64,000 nt of DNA from Sipunculus nudus (lineage: Eukaryota > Annelida > Sipuncula > Golfingiida > Sipunculidae). The stretch spans positions 19,177,664 through 19,241,663 of the forward strand of contig CM049315.1 of the NCBI GenBank assembly GCA_026874595.1, read 5' to 3'. Positions 11,011-22,805 of this stretch are shown here, piece after piece (positions within the stretch are counted from its first letter, which is position 1; each line of letters starts with the position of its first letter). Made by a program: the position numbers and the translations under genes. The notes below the pieces were generated by a model, which was not told the DNA's origin, did not search any database, and saw nothing but the letters and a program-made list of their open reading frames with translations.

Positions 11011-12195
11011 TCAGCATTGGCACAAGTGAGCTCTCGTAGTATTTGGGTTTTTTTTTAGAAGTCTGGAATGAATCTTGAGCAAAAGAACACAGAACTCAAA
11101 AAACTCCTTACCTCTGTAGGGTTTGTAGGAGATGATGCATTCTTCAATGCCGACACCTTTTTTTGGGTCTGGTGAGATGCAGTCCTCACCGAATGTATGG
11201 CCAAAATACACAACACTGGACTTTCTGAATTCACACCTTTCAAATAGTACACTTAGCCGTTTGTTGTGTTCCTGCGTTGTGGTCCCATATGTTATGATGT
11301 CGTCGCTTATGTTTCTTGTGCCTGGCAGCCCTTGTAGGATTTCTCTAATTGTGTTTTGGAATATTTCTGCTGCCGAAGTTATTCCAAAATTTAGCCTTTT
11401 GCAGCGCCCGAGGCCCAAATGTGTGCTAAAGGTTGTGATGTGTTGAGATTCGGGATGGAGTACCAGCTGGTGATATCCTTGGTTCAAGTCAATCTTGCTT
11501 AATACTTTTGCACCGTTCAAATCTGAGAAAAGCTCATCTATGAAAGGTATTGGATGACGCTCATGTTCTATGGCTTTATTAGCCTCATGCATGTCTACAC
11601 AAATACAAATGTCTTACGGTTTGTGAGGTTTCTGTCTTACCACAATTGGTGAGACCCATGGTGTTGGCCCATCCACCTTCTCTATGATGTCTGCTTCCTC
11701 AAGCTCGTTCAGTTTTGCCTCGACTTGTTTTCGGATGTGAAAAGGAATTTGGCGGTACAGCTGGGCAACTGGCTTGACTGAATGATCAATATGAATTTTG
11801 ACTGGTGCACCTTTAAGCTCACCTAACCCATTACAGACATCTGGGTATTGATCTTTTATACTTTGTATGGGTTGTGGTACATCTGTCTGATTGGTTGCTA
11901 TGGTGATCAAACTCAGCTTCCTTGAAGCGTCCCAGCTAATCAGGGAGTCTCCTTCCCCTTTCACAACATATAAAGTGTCATTTACTGTTCTTTTGTTTGA
12001 AGCGATTGTACCATAAAACTTTCCCACAATGCAAATTGGGGTTTCGGATTTATATGGGAATATCTTAATGGCCGTGTTCTGAAGCGAAGGTTGAGGTTTT
12101 ATCTGAGCATAGTCTTTCTCACTGATTATGTTTACTGATGATCCAGAGTCAGCCATCATTTTTATTTTGGTGCCATTTAATATCACTACAACCAT
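11011..12195 (-). pseudogene. gypsy protease and reverse transcriptase
   Basis: Protease near the start has ADSGSSVNII, with the DSG catalytic triplet. RT follows: WVSPIVV, then after an in-frame TAA at 11614-11616 come SKIDLNQGYHQL, the THLGL...RLNFGI palm region and the NISDD active site (a YxDD variant common in this clade), then VYFGH. A frameshift at a T7 run near 11158 moves the thumb region to another frame (11055-11252). Apart from these two lesions the enzyme is well preserved. Confidence 0.9.
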
Positions 12196-13084
12196 GGCCG
12201 GTTCCCCACATTCAGTGTATTCAGAGTAAACATATATTTACTATCATCTGATGTATCATCTGTCTCTACCTGGTTTACACAGGGCTTTGTTTGTACCTGC
12301 TTAGGTTTTCTGCACATTTTTGCAAAATGGTTCATGGTACCACTTTTATAATATTTCTTTCCATATGCTGGGCAATTTGTCTTACCTCCATCATGTGGGT
12401 ATTTCTTTCCACAATGGATGCACATACTTGTTCTCCTTGGTTTTTCTTTGGGTTTCCTGTCAACTTCCCAAGGCTGTTTCTGTTTAATTCTACCGTGACT
12501 GATGGCCTGTACAGTTGATTTGTTTAGCTCCATCTCAGCAGTATCTTCATCTGCTATCTCCATTGCTTGTGCTACTTTTAATAGCTTTTCCAATTACAAT
12601 CCTTCTTCCATAGCTTTTCTCCTTAATCTGGAGGACTGACAGCTTGTAATATCTGTCTACACATCTCAATTTGTGGATCAGTAAATTCACATTTCTTTGA
12701 GAGTAACTGAAGCCTGGTAGCAAAAGCTGCTATCTCCTCCCCTCTGTTTTGCGTTTGTTGGCGAAATTGGTACACATGATGATCAATACACTTTCGTGGT
12801 TCAAAATGCTTTGAAAGGGCTTTGATTGTTTCATCATAAACGTCAGTTTCACCACTATCGATTATTTCAAAAGTTTCGAATATATCATTAATTTCGTCTC
12901 CAGCATAATGCAATTACATTGCTCTCTTTTGCTTAGAGTCTGTTACACCCACTGCGGTAAACATATTATTTAATCTTTTGGTCCACTTACCCCACCGGGT
13001 GGGTAGCGTTTCCCTTGGGGTAAGTTCAAACGCTGGAAAATTTGGTAGATTGGCCAAAGCTGCCGCCATCTTGTTTTTTGCCAT
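12186..13084 (-). pseudogene. gypsy gag with zinc knuckle
   Basis: Start ATG at 13084 (minus) in MAKNKMAAALANLPNFPAF. A stop near 12914 interrupts it before LHYAGDEINDIF, and a second lesion lies near 12620. The frame then resumes to a nucleocapsid at 12186-12593. CIHCGKKYPHDGGKTNCPA starts a zinc-binding cluster, but the next knuckle reads YYKSGTMNHFAKMC, with Tyr and Ser where Cys is expected. The end overlaps the start of the protease frame by about 10 nt. Confidence 0.85.
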
Positions 13085-13164
13085 TAGATTTCCCTAGCTG
13101 ATCAGTCAACTGATACGTCAATCGTGGATGTGGATATAAAAGTCTTTGACTTACACTCAGGGTA

Positions 13165-13175
13165 CCCCGTCGCCA
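13165..13175 (-). other. primer-binding-like site of the gypsy element
   Basis: Seven nt inside the 5' LTR, the minus strand reads TGGCGACGGGG. It begins with TGG, as expected for pairing with a tRNA 3' CCA. The tRNA identity is not assigned. Confidence 0.6.
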
Positions 13176-13182
13176 AATGATT

Positions 13183-13365
13183 TGTGGTGTCTTACTCTAG
13201 ATCGGTTAGATAATACACACATTCACTCGGGCTTGTGCGAGTGCAAACCACATGGAGACTTCATCCGGCTACTACGGATTTATTCCGGTGTCACCTACAT
13301 ATTTGTCCAGGATTTATTGATTTATTACCGGAATATTGCGAGTGTCACAGACGGAGGATATCATA
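13183..13365 (-). repeat. gypsy 5' LTR
   Basis: Plus strand starts TGTGGTGTC and ends GGATATCATA; the last TATA-for-CACA change is probably mutation. Partner of 4137-4314. Flanked outside by GTAAT (13366-13370). Confidence 0.85.
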
Positions 13366-13370
13366 GTAAT

Positions 13371-13781
13371 CATATCTGAAAGTTTATTAATATACTGTAT
13401 TTATTTCAATTTGGTGATCCCTCTTATTTCTCGACCCCAAAAAATATTTTGAAAGCATAATTTCTAAAATGACTCTAATTTCGCGACTGCTCACAATTTT
13501 TCTGTCGACGATGTTTAGGTGAAATGCTTCCGTCTCTCGTGCGCAAGGCAGTTTGTATCTGACTAGATTCTTATTACACTGAGCATCCACATCAAACTTG
13601 TTTGCAATAAAATTTGTGAAGATACAAAGATGCGTTTTTCATAATATATAAACTTGATAAAGCGTTCAAGTTCCAAATGGTACCATTCCTGGTAGGCAGG
13701 TGCCTCGTGTGCAATAATATTTACAACATTCAAGGAAGCGCCGGTGGTGGAACAACTGTAACACAATTGGAGCAGTTGTCT
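13371..13781. other. spacer, nothing recognised
   Basis: Flanking sequence of the gypsy insertion. Short minus-strand frames of 67 codons (13387-13590, 13563-13766) have no recognisable motifs. Confidence 0.4.
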
Positions 13782-13824
13782 TAGTTAAGCTTAAACGACC
13801 CCGGTTAGTTTTGGATGGGTGACC
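13782..13824 (+). pseudogene. 5S rRNA-like fragment
   Basis: AGTTAAGC, then CCGGTTAGT and TTGGATGGGTGACC, match the internal control region and 3' half of 5S rRNA genes. The 5' third and the terminal helix are absent. It may be a 5S pseudogene or the head of a 5S-derived SINE. Confidence 0.6.
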
Positions 13825-14210
13825 ATGCGTACAAAACAGGGCCCGATCGAAGGCACGGGAGCCAGACCATTTTCGGTCGCATATATTTTTTATACACTTT
13901 TACTTTCCTTTATTTAATGCGTATCATGCAAATAAAAGTTATCTGATAATAAGCAGTTATTTTTATAAAGTCTTCTTCTAACTTGCGTGCAGCTGCTTGT
14001 CCCTCTTCGGCCCGCGAATATCTAGTGGGTAAACTTGAAACAACTGGTAGTTACAGGAGTTGCCATCTATGTCTAAGTGATCTATGCCATCTAAGTGATC
14101 GTACCTATACACGAAGTAGTGACCAATTTGTAAAGTGACTGAGCTCAATTTGATTAATCATTTGCGGACTCAGTATAATTCATGTGACGGTTGGAAGCCC
14201 ATTTGTAAAC
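13825..14210. other. spacer, nothing recognised
   Basis: AT-rich sequence with no coding signal. It starts directly after the 5S-like fragment. Confidence 0.4.
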
Positions 14211-14383
14211 AAGGCCTACAGGCCTAAACCGAACCTGTGCAAAGTTTAGGAGTATGAATGGAGGTTTATTTTTAAAATTTAATATTGATCCTCCTAAGTC
14301 CTGCATATCTACCTTAGTCATTATGATTTCAGCAAAATGAACGTTTCTGACCTGCAAGTTTCGGACTAGGACATTTTAAAACC
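14211..14383 (+). repeat. dispersed repeat E, copy 1
   Basis: Begins AAGGCCTACAGGCCT and ends GGACATTTTAAAAC. Closely matches 16770-16942, about 2.5 kb away in the same orientation. Confidence 0.75.
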
Positions 14384-14489
14384 AGAATATGGGTAGTCGA
14401 CAAGCCACTATGTGTATCCGCAGAAATCAGTGTGGGACGGGTGAAGTGAGGCATGGATTAAGTGGCAAAGGGAATAGAGCGTGGTGTGT

Positions 14490-15256
14490 TGCATATTAGC
14501 ATGGATGTCTGCAGCTTAAACGTGAATGTAGGTGGTGCCACCTGTCATAAAATCAAGAAAATTGTCCAGGATGTATAAACCTGCAAAATTTCAGGTGGAT
14601 AAGTCAAACCACTGCCGAGATATATGATATATGAGTGATTTTATCCCAAGGCAGATCAACAGATGGATGCTGTGCATATGTGGTTGCAGGTGGCGCCACC
14701 AGTTTTGCCTATGATGAAGAGCTATGTGAGATCTATACACATGCAAAATTTTGGCCTAATCGTTCAAACGGTTCCCAAGATATGAGCTTGGATGTCTGCA
14801 GAGTAAATGTGAATGTAGGTGGCTACACCTGTCATAAAATCAAGAAAGCAGTCAAGGATGTAAAATACCTGCAAAATTTCAGGTGGATAAGTCAAACCAC
14901 TGCTGAGATATGAGTGATTTTATTCCAAGGCAGATGAACAGATGGGTGCTGTGCAAAAATGGTTGCAGGTGGCACCACCAGTTTTGCCTATGATGAAGAG
15001 CTATGTGAGATCTATACACATGCAAAATTTTGGCCTAATCGGTCAAACGGTTCCCATGATATGAGCTTGGATGTCTGCAGAGTAAATGTGAATGTAGGTG
15101 GCGCCACCTGTCATAAAATCGAGAAAGCTGTCCAGGATGTATAAACCTGCAAAGTTTCAGGTGGATAAGTCAAACCACTGCTGAGATATGAGTAATATTA
15201 TCCAAAGGCAGATGAACAGATGGACGCTGTGCAAAAATGGTTGCAGGTGGAGCCAC
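14490..15256 (+). repeat. 277-bp family F tandem array
   Basis: A partial monomer followed by units at a 277-bp period (GAGATATGAG at about 14624, 14907 and 15184). Each full unit has two GGTGGCGCCACC-type palindromes, exact at 14689 and 15097. The translated frames are repeat shadows. Confidence 0.8.
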
Positions 15257-16200
15257 CACATGTGAACTGATGATAAACCCGATTCCCTTAAAATGCAAAC
15301 CAAGTTTTTTCAAAAAGTTGAAAGATATAGTTCCAATAATCTGGGAATTCTGCATCTAAACATTGTGTCCAGACATCAAGATGCTGTGTCTAGAGGTCTA
15401 GACACATTGTCTAGACACCCCCCCCCCCCCCCCCCCCCCCGAGCCAGGTCAGTTGCCAAGGTGATGTCTGGCCCCCACCTGTTTGTACTGAGTGACCTCT
15501 TGACTTGGCTGCATGAAGTCAAATCTGTTTTCAATTACAGAAAGCCTTTTTCAATTGGCTACAATGCTTTTTTAAAACTGTATTTACCCAATCTATACTT
15601 ATAAAACTGGCAGAACCCTACCATAGAATAATTCTTGTAAAGTTTAAACCAATCAGCTGAACAGTTTCATCATAAATCAGTGAAAAAGCTAGAAGAGTTT
15701 AAAAGTACATTTTCGCTTGTAAAAAACACATCAATGTAGGTGGCGCCACCAATACCTCAAAATCAGATATGACATATATGACAAACATTGGTATAAAATT
15801 TGGTCATTATAGCTCTAGCCGTTTCTGAGATTTTAATTTTAGTGTGCTTTTTTTGGACAGATGACTAAGTTCAACCTCCTGTGACTCCGCCAAAAATCTC
15901 CAAACTGGAACCATTCGAACAAACTTGAGAGAGATTGTTCCAGGGATCATTTCTGTGAAATATTGGACAATTTGGCTGGACAGTTTCAGAGAAGAAGATT
16001 TTTAAAGGTTTTTAAGCTTTTTCTCAATAAAATCTAAATTAATGCAGATACCCAATAATAAGCTCCAGGGCACCATGTTTCACATGTGACGAATTCTTAC
16101 ATGTAATTTGGAGCTGCTAGCTCCGACAGTTTCTGACTTACAGCCATGAACGGCAGAAAGCCAGCCCTGGACGGCGGACGCATAAGCTCACAGGTTCACT
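15257..16200 (+). repeat. family B repeat copy
   Basis: Same body as 2380-3301: TCTAGACA-rich stretch, a C20 tract near 15418-15440, GGTGGCGCCACC at 15739-15750, and the end AAGCTCACAGGTTCACT before AAAAA. Confidence 0.75.
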
Positions 16201-16769
16201 AAAAATACTGTTAAGCTTTCAAAACAAACTTATAAACACCCATATTACCACTCAATCCATATGACCGCTCGAGTGTCAGAGTGGCTCAGCATCTCTAGGG
16301 AAGGTTATCCAACCGCATGCCTCTAAAATCTCAACCACCACAAATTCTGGAGGAAGATAATTTTCAAATATCCTCCATTATCTTGACCTCTGAGAAAATT
16401 AATTATTTTTAAGTGGTCGCAAAATTAGAATAAATACGGTAAGTTATAATAACTCACAGACCGTGGTGATTATTGCACCCACTATGTTTAAAGATCACTT
16501 GTTTGATGTCATGAATTTCTTTGGAGTGGATCTGAAAACTTTCTTGCCCCCTGAGTGAGCAGTGAGGCCATAATATATCTGAAGAAATCATATGGGAATG
16601 CATACAAACTTACTCAACTGTCAATTTTTGTGGCAAATTAAAGCGAGGGAATTTGTCATTGTCCCAAAGTTGGACAGTGCACAGTGCAACATTTAAGAAC
16701 AAGCCAGGTTCTTTTGGCTATTCCAACACACGGACACACTTCCCTTGTACGATGGTCTCTATACTATAC
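16201..16769. other. spacer, nothing recognised
   Basis: No gene or repeat recognised. Short frames such as 16653-16841 run into the next dispersed repeat. Confidence 0.4.
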
Positions 16770-16942
16770 AAGGCCTACAGGCCTGATGCAAACCTGTGCA
16801 AATTTTTGGAGTATGAATGGAGGTTTATTTTTAAAATTTAATATTGATTCTCTTATGTCCTGCATATCTACCTTAGTCATTATGATTTCAGCAAAATGGA
16901 CGTTTCGGACCTGCAAGTTTCGGACTAGGACATTTTAAAACT
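16770..16942 (+). repeat. dispersed repeat E, copy 2
   Basis: Second copy of the 14211-14383 sequence with scattered substitutions and small indels. Confidence 0.75.
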
Positions 16943-16984
16943 AGGATGAATCAGTCTGGATATTTTGGATACGTTCTTTTTTGC

Positions 16985-18108
16985 CAGGGCAGGATTATTT
17001 GGACGGATGAACAGACAATTTGGCAGCATGGTTTCAGAGAAGAACATTTTTTAATGTTTTATAGCTTCTTCCCTATAAAATCCTAAAAAATGCATTTAGC
17101 CAAGAAATAAGCAAAATCTGATAGAATTTTTAGATGACAAAATTTTTGCAAAAAATTTGGTGATGCTAGCTCCTGCCCTTTTTGAGATCGCTATGACGCA
17201 CGACGCATGACGGAAGACAGACGGCGCCAAACCACTGCATAAGCTCACAGATTCGCCAAAAATGCAAACCCAGGTTTTTTCGAACAGTTGAAAGATATAG
17301 TTTCATTAGTTCTTATCTGGGTCTAGAAGATGTGTCTAGACATCTAGATACCTTGTCTAGACATCAGAAAGAGCCAGGTCGGTTGCCATGGTGATGTCTG
17401 GACCCCACCTGGTGGTACTGACTGACCTCTTGACTTGGCTGCTGAAACTCAGCATGTTGTCAAATCTGTTTTCAAACACAGAAAGCCTTTTTCAATTGGC
17501 TACACTGCTTTTTATATGCTGCATTTACCCAATCTATTCTTACAAAACTGGCAGAACCCTACCATTGAATAATTCTTGTAAAGTTGAAACCAATCAGCTT
17601 AACATCATAAAACAGTGTAAAAGCTAGAAGAGTCTAAAATTACATTTCCGCTTGTAAAAACAGATCAATGTAGGTGGTGCCACAAATACCTCAATTTCAG
17701 ATATGACTTCTATGACAAACATTGGCATAAAATTTGGTGATGATAGCTCCAGCCGTTTCTGAGATTTTAATTTTAGTGTGCTTTTTTTGACAGATGACTA
17801 CGTTCAACCTCCTGTAACTCGGCCAAAATCACTGAACTGGAACCATCGAACAAACTTGAGAGAGACTGTTCAAGGGAACAATTTGGCTGGACAGTTTAGG
17901 AGAAGAAAATTTTTAAAAGATTTTAAGCTTTTTCTCTATAAAATCTAAATTAATGCAGATACCCAATAATAAGCTCTAAGGCACCAAGCTTCACATGTGA
18001 CTAATTCTTACATGTATTTTGGAGCTGCTAGCTCCGATGGTTTCTGACTTACAGCCATGGACAGCAGACGGGCAACGCCACGCCATCGCATAAGCTCACA
18101 GGTTCGCT
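16985..18108 (+). repeat. two family B copies in tandem, first truncated
   Basis: A truncated family B 3' part ends with AAGCTCACAGATTCGCC at 17257. A second, fuller copy runs 17258-18108 with the TCTAGACA stretch near 17325-17370 and ends GGTTCGCT. Confidence 0.7.
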
Positions 18109-19450
18109 AATAATACTGGGGGGGTTGAAGCAAATCATGCCCTGTAAAGCCCCATCATTCTGCATGCAAGACATACACTTTGGTTAAATTGAATACAAAG
18201 TGACCGATACAGTTGAAAGAATACGCTATATTCAGGATATTTATCTCTGCGATAAAGATTTATATATCTCATGCTTAATTTGGCCATGCCTGGAAGTTTG
18301 AATGCTTTTGTGCCATTTGTCTACAAGAGAAAGCAAACGGTTTTGGAATTAGATATTGGAGAATACCATAATATTTTAAGGAGAAAAAGCTATATTTAAT
18401 TATATGCAACCTGCCTGGTATGTGAATAGATCCCTTTAAAGACTTTAAAATATCGTCTTCACAAAGGTCAGATGGTTTGGGGGAAAATCTATAAACATTT
18501 AACATGTGTCAAATAATCATGCTTAGGGTGGATTCAAATAAGTGTGTGGTCTGTTCTTGTAGTATACATTTGTAGTCCGTATGCACAGTTTGTTTTAAAA
18601 AAGATTAAATAAGTAGTATATACACGGTGTTAATAGGAGCTCAGTAGCTGACAATTTTATTTTTTTAAATCCATTTCACGATATATATATTGTACATTTA
18701 TATATATTGGCAATAAACTAATTAGTTTGAATCAATTAAAATGATATTAATAAATTTTTAAACAAGCAAATTCGTGAAATTTAAGTTCCATACTTCTGCC
18801 AATTGTTGTCTTTCATGCTAACCTGATCATTATGTTTCAGTTTTTATGTTTGCCTGAAGATGTCACTTCATGTCATAGTGGTTGTGTTTAGTTTTCATGG
18901 TGCCTTGAAGATGTCTCCACATGTCATAATTTTGGTTGTGAAATAGTAACAATTTAATATTTTATTTTTTTGCTGGAGAGAATTAAGTTCCAGACTGGCA
19001 CTCCAAAATCAATCCCAACCAAGGTATGCATGAAAGCAATCACTGAAAAAAAGTGAATGAAAACAGCTAATATTTTGGAAAGTTATCACATGGAAATGAA
19101 AACCTGACTGTGGGACAGACATAGGGACAGACAGACAAGCCCAAATTAATGTCCCACAGACAATGATCTACAGGAGGATCTTAAATAGTAAAAGTTCATA
19201 CACAGTACTGACTTTCATGCTTCACACATTTAGAAAACATATTGTGTATGAAAAAGAAAGGGCACACAATTCAACCAAATGTCAATATGTTTGGTTTCCA
19301 AAAGGCTAATTTCAGAAATGCCATTTATACCAGCTGGAAAATAGAGGTTGTTCACAAAAATCACATCTGGAAACCTGTGGATACCGACTATGCAAACAGA
19401 CTACACATGAAGACTTCATTTTATACAGTAAATGAAAATGACCTATTTAA
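18109..19450. other. AT-rich spacer
   Basis: No gene recognised. Two diverged ~60-bp copies of a TGAAGATGTC...CATGTCATA segment lie at about 18850-18930. Confidence 0.4.
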
Positions 19451-19945
19451 CAAGTGACCCATGGATCATGACACTCAGCTGACTGGGAAGAGATTAGCAA
19501 AAGGAAATTTTATCATCTGAATGGTAGTATATACCCATTCAACTGAAGCATCAAACAGATAAACCAACAGGCCAAGATTGTGTCTGTATTAATATATCTC
19601 AAAAATAGAGAAAAAATGCGTAAACTTTAAAAAAATACAGGTGGCTACACCATTCTGCAGAAACTAATAAAAACACTTAATGGTAAATAGCCATGCAAAG
19701 AATCTCTGCATTAGTTGTTCAGATACTTCAGCTTTTGTATCAAATTTTCCATTATTCTGAGGGATACTTCGAAGTACTATAGCTTGAATATGGGTAACAG
19801 ACCTAATTTCAGGTTTCCACATACATTTTTCATGGGCCTCCTTGCATGACTAGAATGAAGATTCTAGGTCAAGTTGTTCAATTTGTGCCATGTTAACAGA
19901 TGACAGCATCCTTAAAGTTCTCAAAAACAGAGAAAAAAATTTAAA

Positions 19946-21822
19946 CAAGGGACCTATGGGTCACTGTGCTCAGCTGACCTTAACCTTGAAGGTAAAAATC
20001 TAAAATAATATAAAATGGAGATAAAGTGTAAGAGGAAGAGGTCATGGTTGGTTTATATGATTGGTTTGTATTGATGAGCAAGAAATTGTTGCAAATAATA
20101 TTTTGTGACCTGACCATGTGTTTCCTAATGTTGAAACTGAAGCATGTGAGCAGTTTGTGAACAAATGATCTGTACAATTACCATGATCATTAGTTGGCTT
20201 TTCGATTAACTGTTGACATTTCAGTAGTTTACACATTTGTTCAATCGAATCTTTTTTTTTTGTATAATATATATTATTAAATATGTTTTTTTATTAAATG
20301 TATACAGTTGAAATATAACTAATTAACAACATAAAAAATGGCAAACAAAGCCTGATCTCAAATTCTGCTAATGCAGGATAATAATGAACAAATGTTTGTA
20401 ATAAATCCTCATTTTTTTATCACATCAATTTTTTTTTAATTTAAGTTTATATTTCTATACATTTTCAATATAACATATATATATCTGAATATAAAAGTTG
20501 ATTCATAATTCTCAATTGCATCATCATAAATCTCAATCTTGTCAGATAACACCACATCATGCATACAAATGTTTATTTATTTTTTACCACAAAAATATAT
20601 CTTTTAAATCTGCAAAACAATAAATATCTAAAAAAATACTTGATTTAAATTTCACATTTTTTAATTGAGTCTTAATTTATCCATAATGTGCTTCATATTT
20701 CATCATAATTTAAGCATACTGATGGGTTCCATTATGACTGGTAAAATCATTTAAAAGAAAAATGATTTCTTTAAAAATGCTACATTACACAACATTGCAT
20801 CTTCTGGATTACACCTTGAATTACTTTTTCAAGGAAAGTTTTTGCATATCAGAGTGGAAACAGCATTACAATTAAGGAGATACAGTGAAAACAATAACAA
20901 TACTGCATAACACTTGGTGGGTTGGGTTTGCAGGGGGGGGGGGGTGATTGGGGTGGTGATATGAGAATAACTGTACACCTGTCACAGCAGGGGATCTCCC
21001 CCAGTGACTGTAACAAATCAGAAACCCTGGCATAGCTGACTTCCAGTGACCTGGAGTGGGACCCTGCATCTGTAATCTGTAATCAAAGCAAATGACTACA
21101 ATAGAGCCTCAAGAAAAAAATCAATAACTAGCTTAATTTTCAAGCTTTTACTTCCAAATTTCAGATTTAAACAAATTAAATATTTATGTTTACATGGTGT
21201 GAAAATTAAATCAATGGTACTTACAGGGAAAAAATGTGCCATGGTCAAAGTTGGGCAAAATTTAAGGTACTGATTTTATTTTTATGCTAATTACTTAAAA
21301 AATTTACAAAATTCAGATCTAATTTTGGGTAAACAATTGAATCTTAATTAAACATAGTTATATACTTGGGAAAATAGACTCTAGTTTCAAAATTTTTCAT
21401 GTTAAGTGAGTAAATATTTTTCCTGATTTTTTACAAAGTCCATTATGTTTGGGCCCATAACTTAGAGAATTGATACTTAACAGACTTAATTTCTGGCATG
21501 TACATAGGAACTATATAGAAGAATATTTATGGTAAATATGAGGAAAAACAGATGAGTGGTTTTGATATTAGGCAGTCCTGAAGTGTGAAAATAGGATTTT
21601 AATAAAAATTTGAGGTTTTTCCTTAATTTTTCAAAGGAATGAAGTTGCAAAGACCCAGTTTTCGGCTTGGTAGGAGATCTTGGGGACATCTAACATTATG
21701 CTGAATTTTGGATTCCTAGGTCTTACGGTTTCAAAACGTGCCACATCTACGGACGGACGGACGGACGGACGACGGACAATGGACCACGACTATAGCTCAG
21801 ATGACTTATAGTCAGCTGAGCT
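19946..21822 (+). mobile_element. family A element nested in a family C monomer
   Basis: Starts CAAGGGACCTATGGGTC, with GCTCAGCTGAC near 19970, and ends at GAGCT after the standard hairpin and GACG tract. Its 3' 1 kb matches the 2.6-kb copies; the 5' part differs and matches 56590-56890. A poly-G tract lies near 20935. Inserted between the A-run and AAATTGAATAAA of one monomer. Confidence 0.8.
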
Positions 21823-22805
21823 AAAAATTGAATAAAATATAGGTGGCACCACCAGTCTGCAGAAACTGATGAAACACTCCATAATCAATATCCATGCAAA
21901 GAATCATAGTGATCTCTGCATTAGTTGTTGAGATACTTCAGCTTTTGTATCAAATTTTCTTTTATTCTGAGGGATACTTCTGAGTCCTATAGTTGAAGGA
22001 TATGGGAAACAGAGACCTAATTTCAGGTTTTCTTAGACACTTTTCATGGGCCTCCTTGCATGACAAGAATGAAGATAATAGGTCCAGTTGTTACGATTTG
22101 TACCCTGTTGACAAATAACCACATCTTTAAAGGTCTCAAAAATAGAGAAAAAAATTCGTAAAAATTTGAAAAAAATACAGGTGGCGCCACCAGTCTGCAG
22201 AAATTGATGGAACACCTCATGATCAATATGTATGCCAAAAATCATGACCATCAGTGTTGTAGTTATTGAGATACTGCAGTTTATTAATCAAATTTTTCAT
22301 TATTTTTGGGGGTATTTTGGAGCCATACAGCTTAAAGGATATGGGTAACAAAGACCTAATTTCAGGTTTCCATAGAGACTTTTCATGGATCTCCCTGTGT
22401 GTCAAGAATAAAGATTCTAGGTCCAGTTGTTATGATTTGTACCCTGTTGACAGATAACCACATCTTTATAGGTCTCAAAAAAAAATAGAGGTGGCGCACC
22501 CAGCTGCAGTCTGCAGAAAATGATGGAACACCTCTGATCAATATGTATGCCAAACATCATAACCATCAGTGTAGTAGTTACTGAGATACTGCAGGTTTTG
22601 TATCAAATTTTTCATTATTTTTGGGGGTATTTTGGAGCCATACAGCTTAAAGGATATGGGTAACAGAGACCTAATTTCAGGTTTCCATGGAGACTTTTCA
22701 TGGGTCTCCCTGTGTGTCAAGAATGAAGATTCTAGGTCCAGTTGTAATGATTTGTACCCTGTTGACAGATAACCACATCTTTAAAGGTCTCAAAAATAGA
22801 GAAAA

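Larger units (their letters stand above)
4132..13370 (-). mobile_element. Ty3/gypsy LTR retrotransposon, degenerate, with two nested insertions
   Basis: Minus-strand element bounded by LTRs at 4137-4314 and 13183-13365 and by identical 5-bp direct repeats GTAAT at 4132-4136 and 13366-13370. Order in the element's sense is 5' LTR, primer-binding-like site, gag with zinc knuckle, protease, RT, RNase H, integrase, polypurine tract, 3' LTR. This gag-pol order with integrase last is that of Ty3/gypsy. Removing the insertions at 4355-6985 and 8093-9987 leaves about 4.7 kb, a normal compact size. Stops, frameshifts and clearly diverged LTRs show it is old and dead. Confidence 0.9.
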
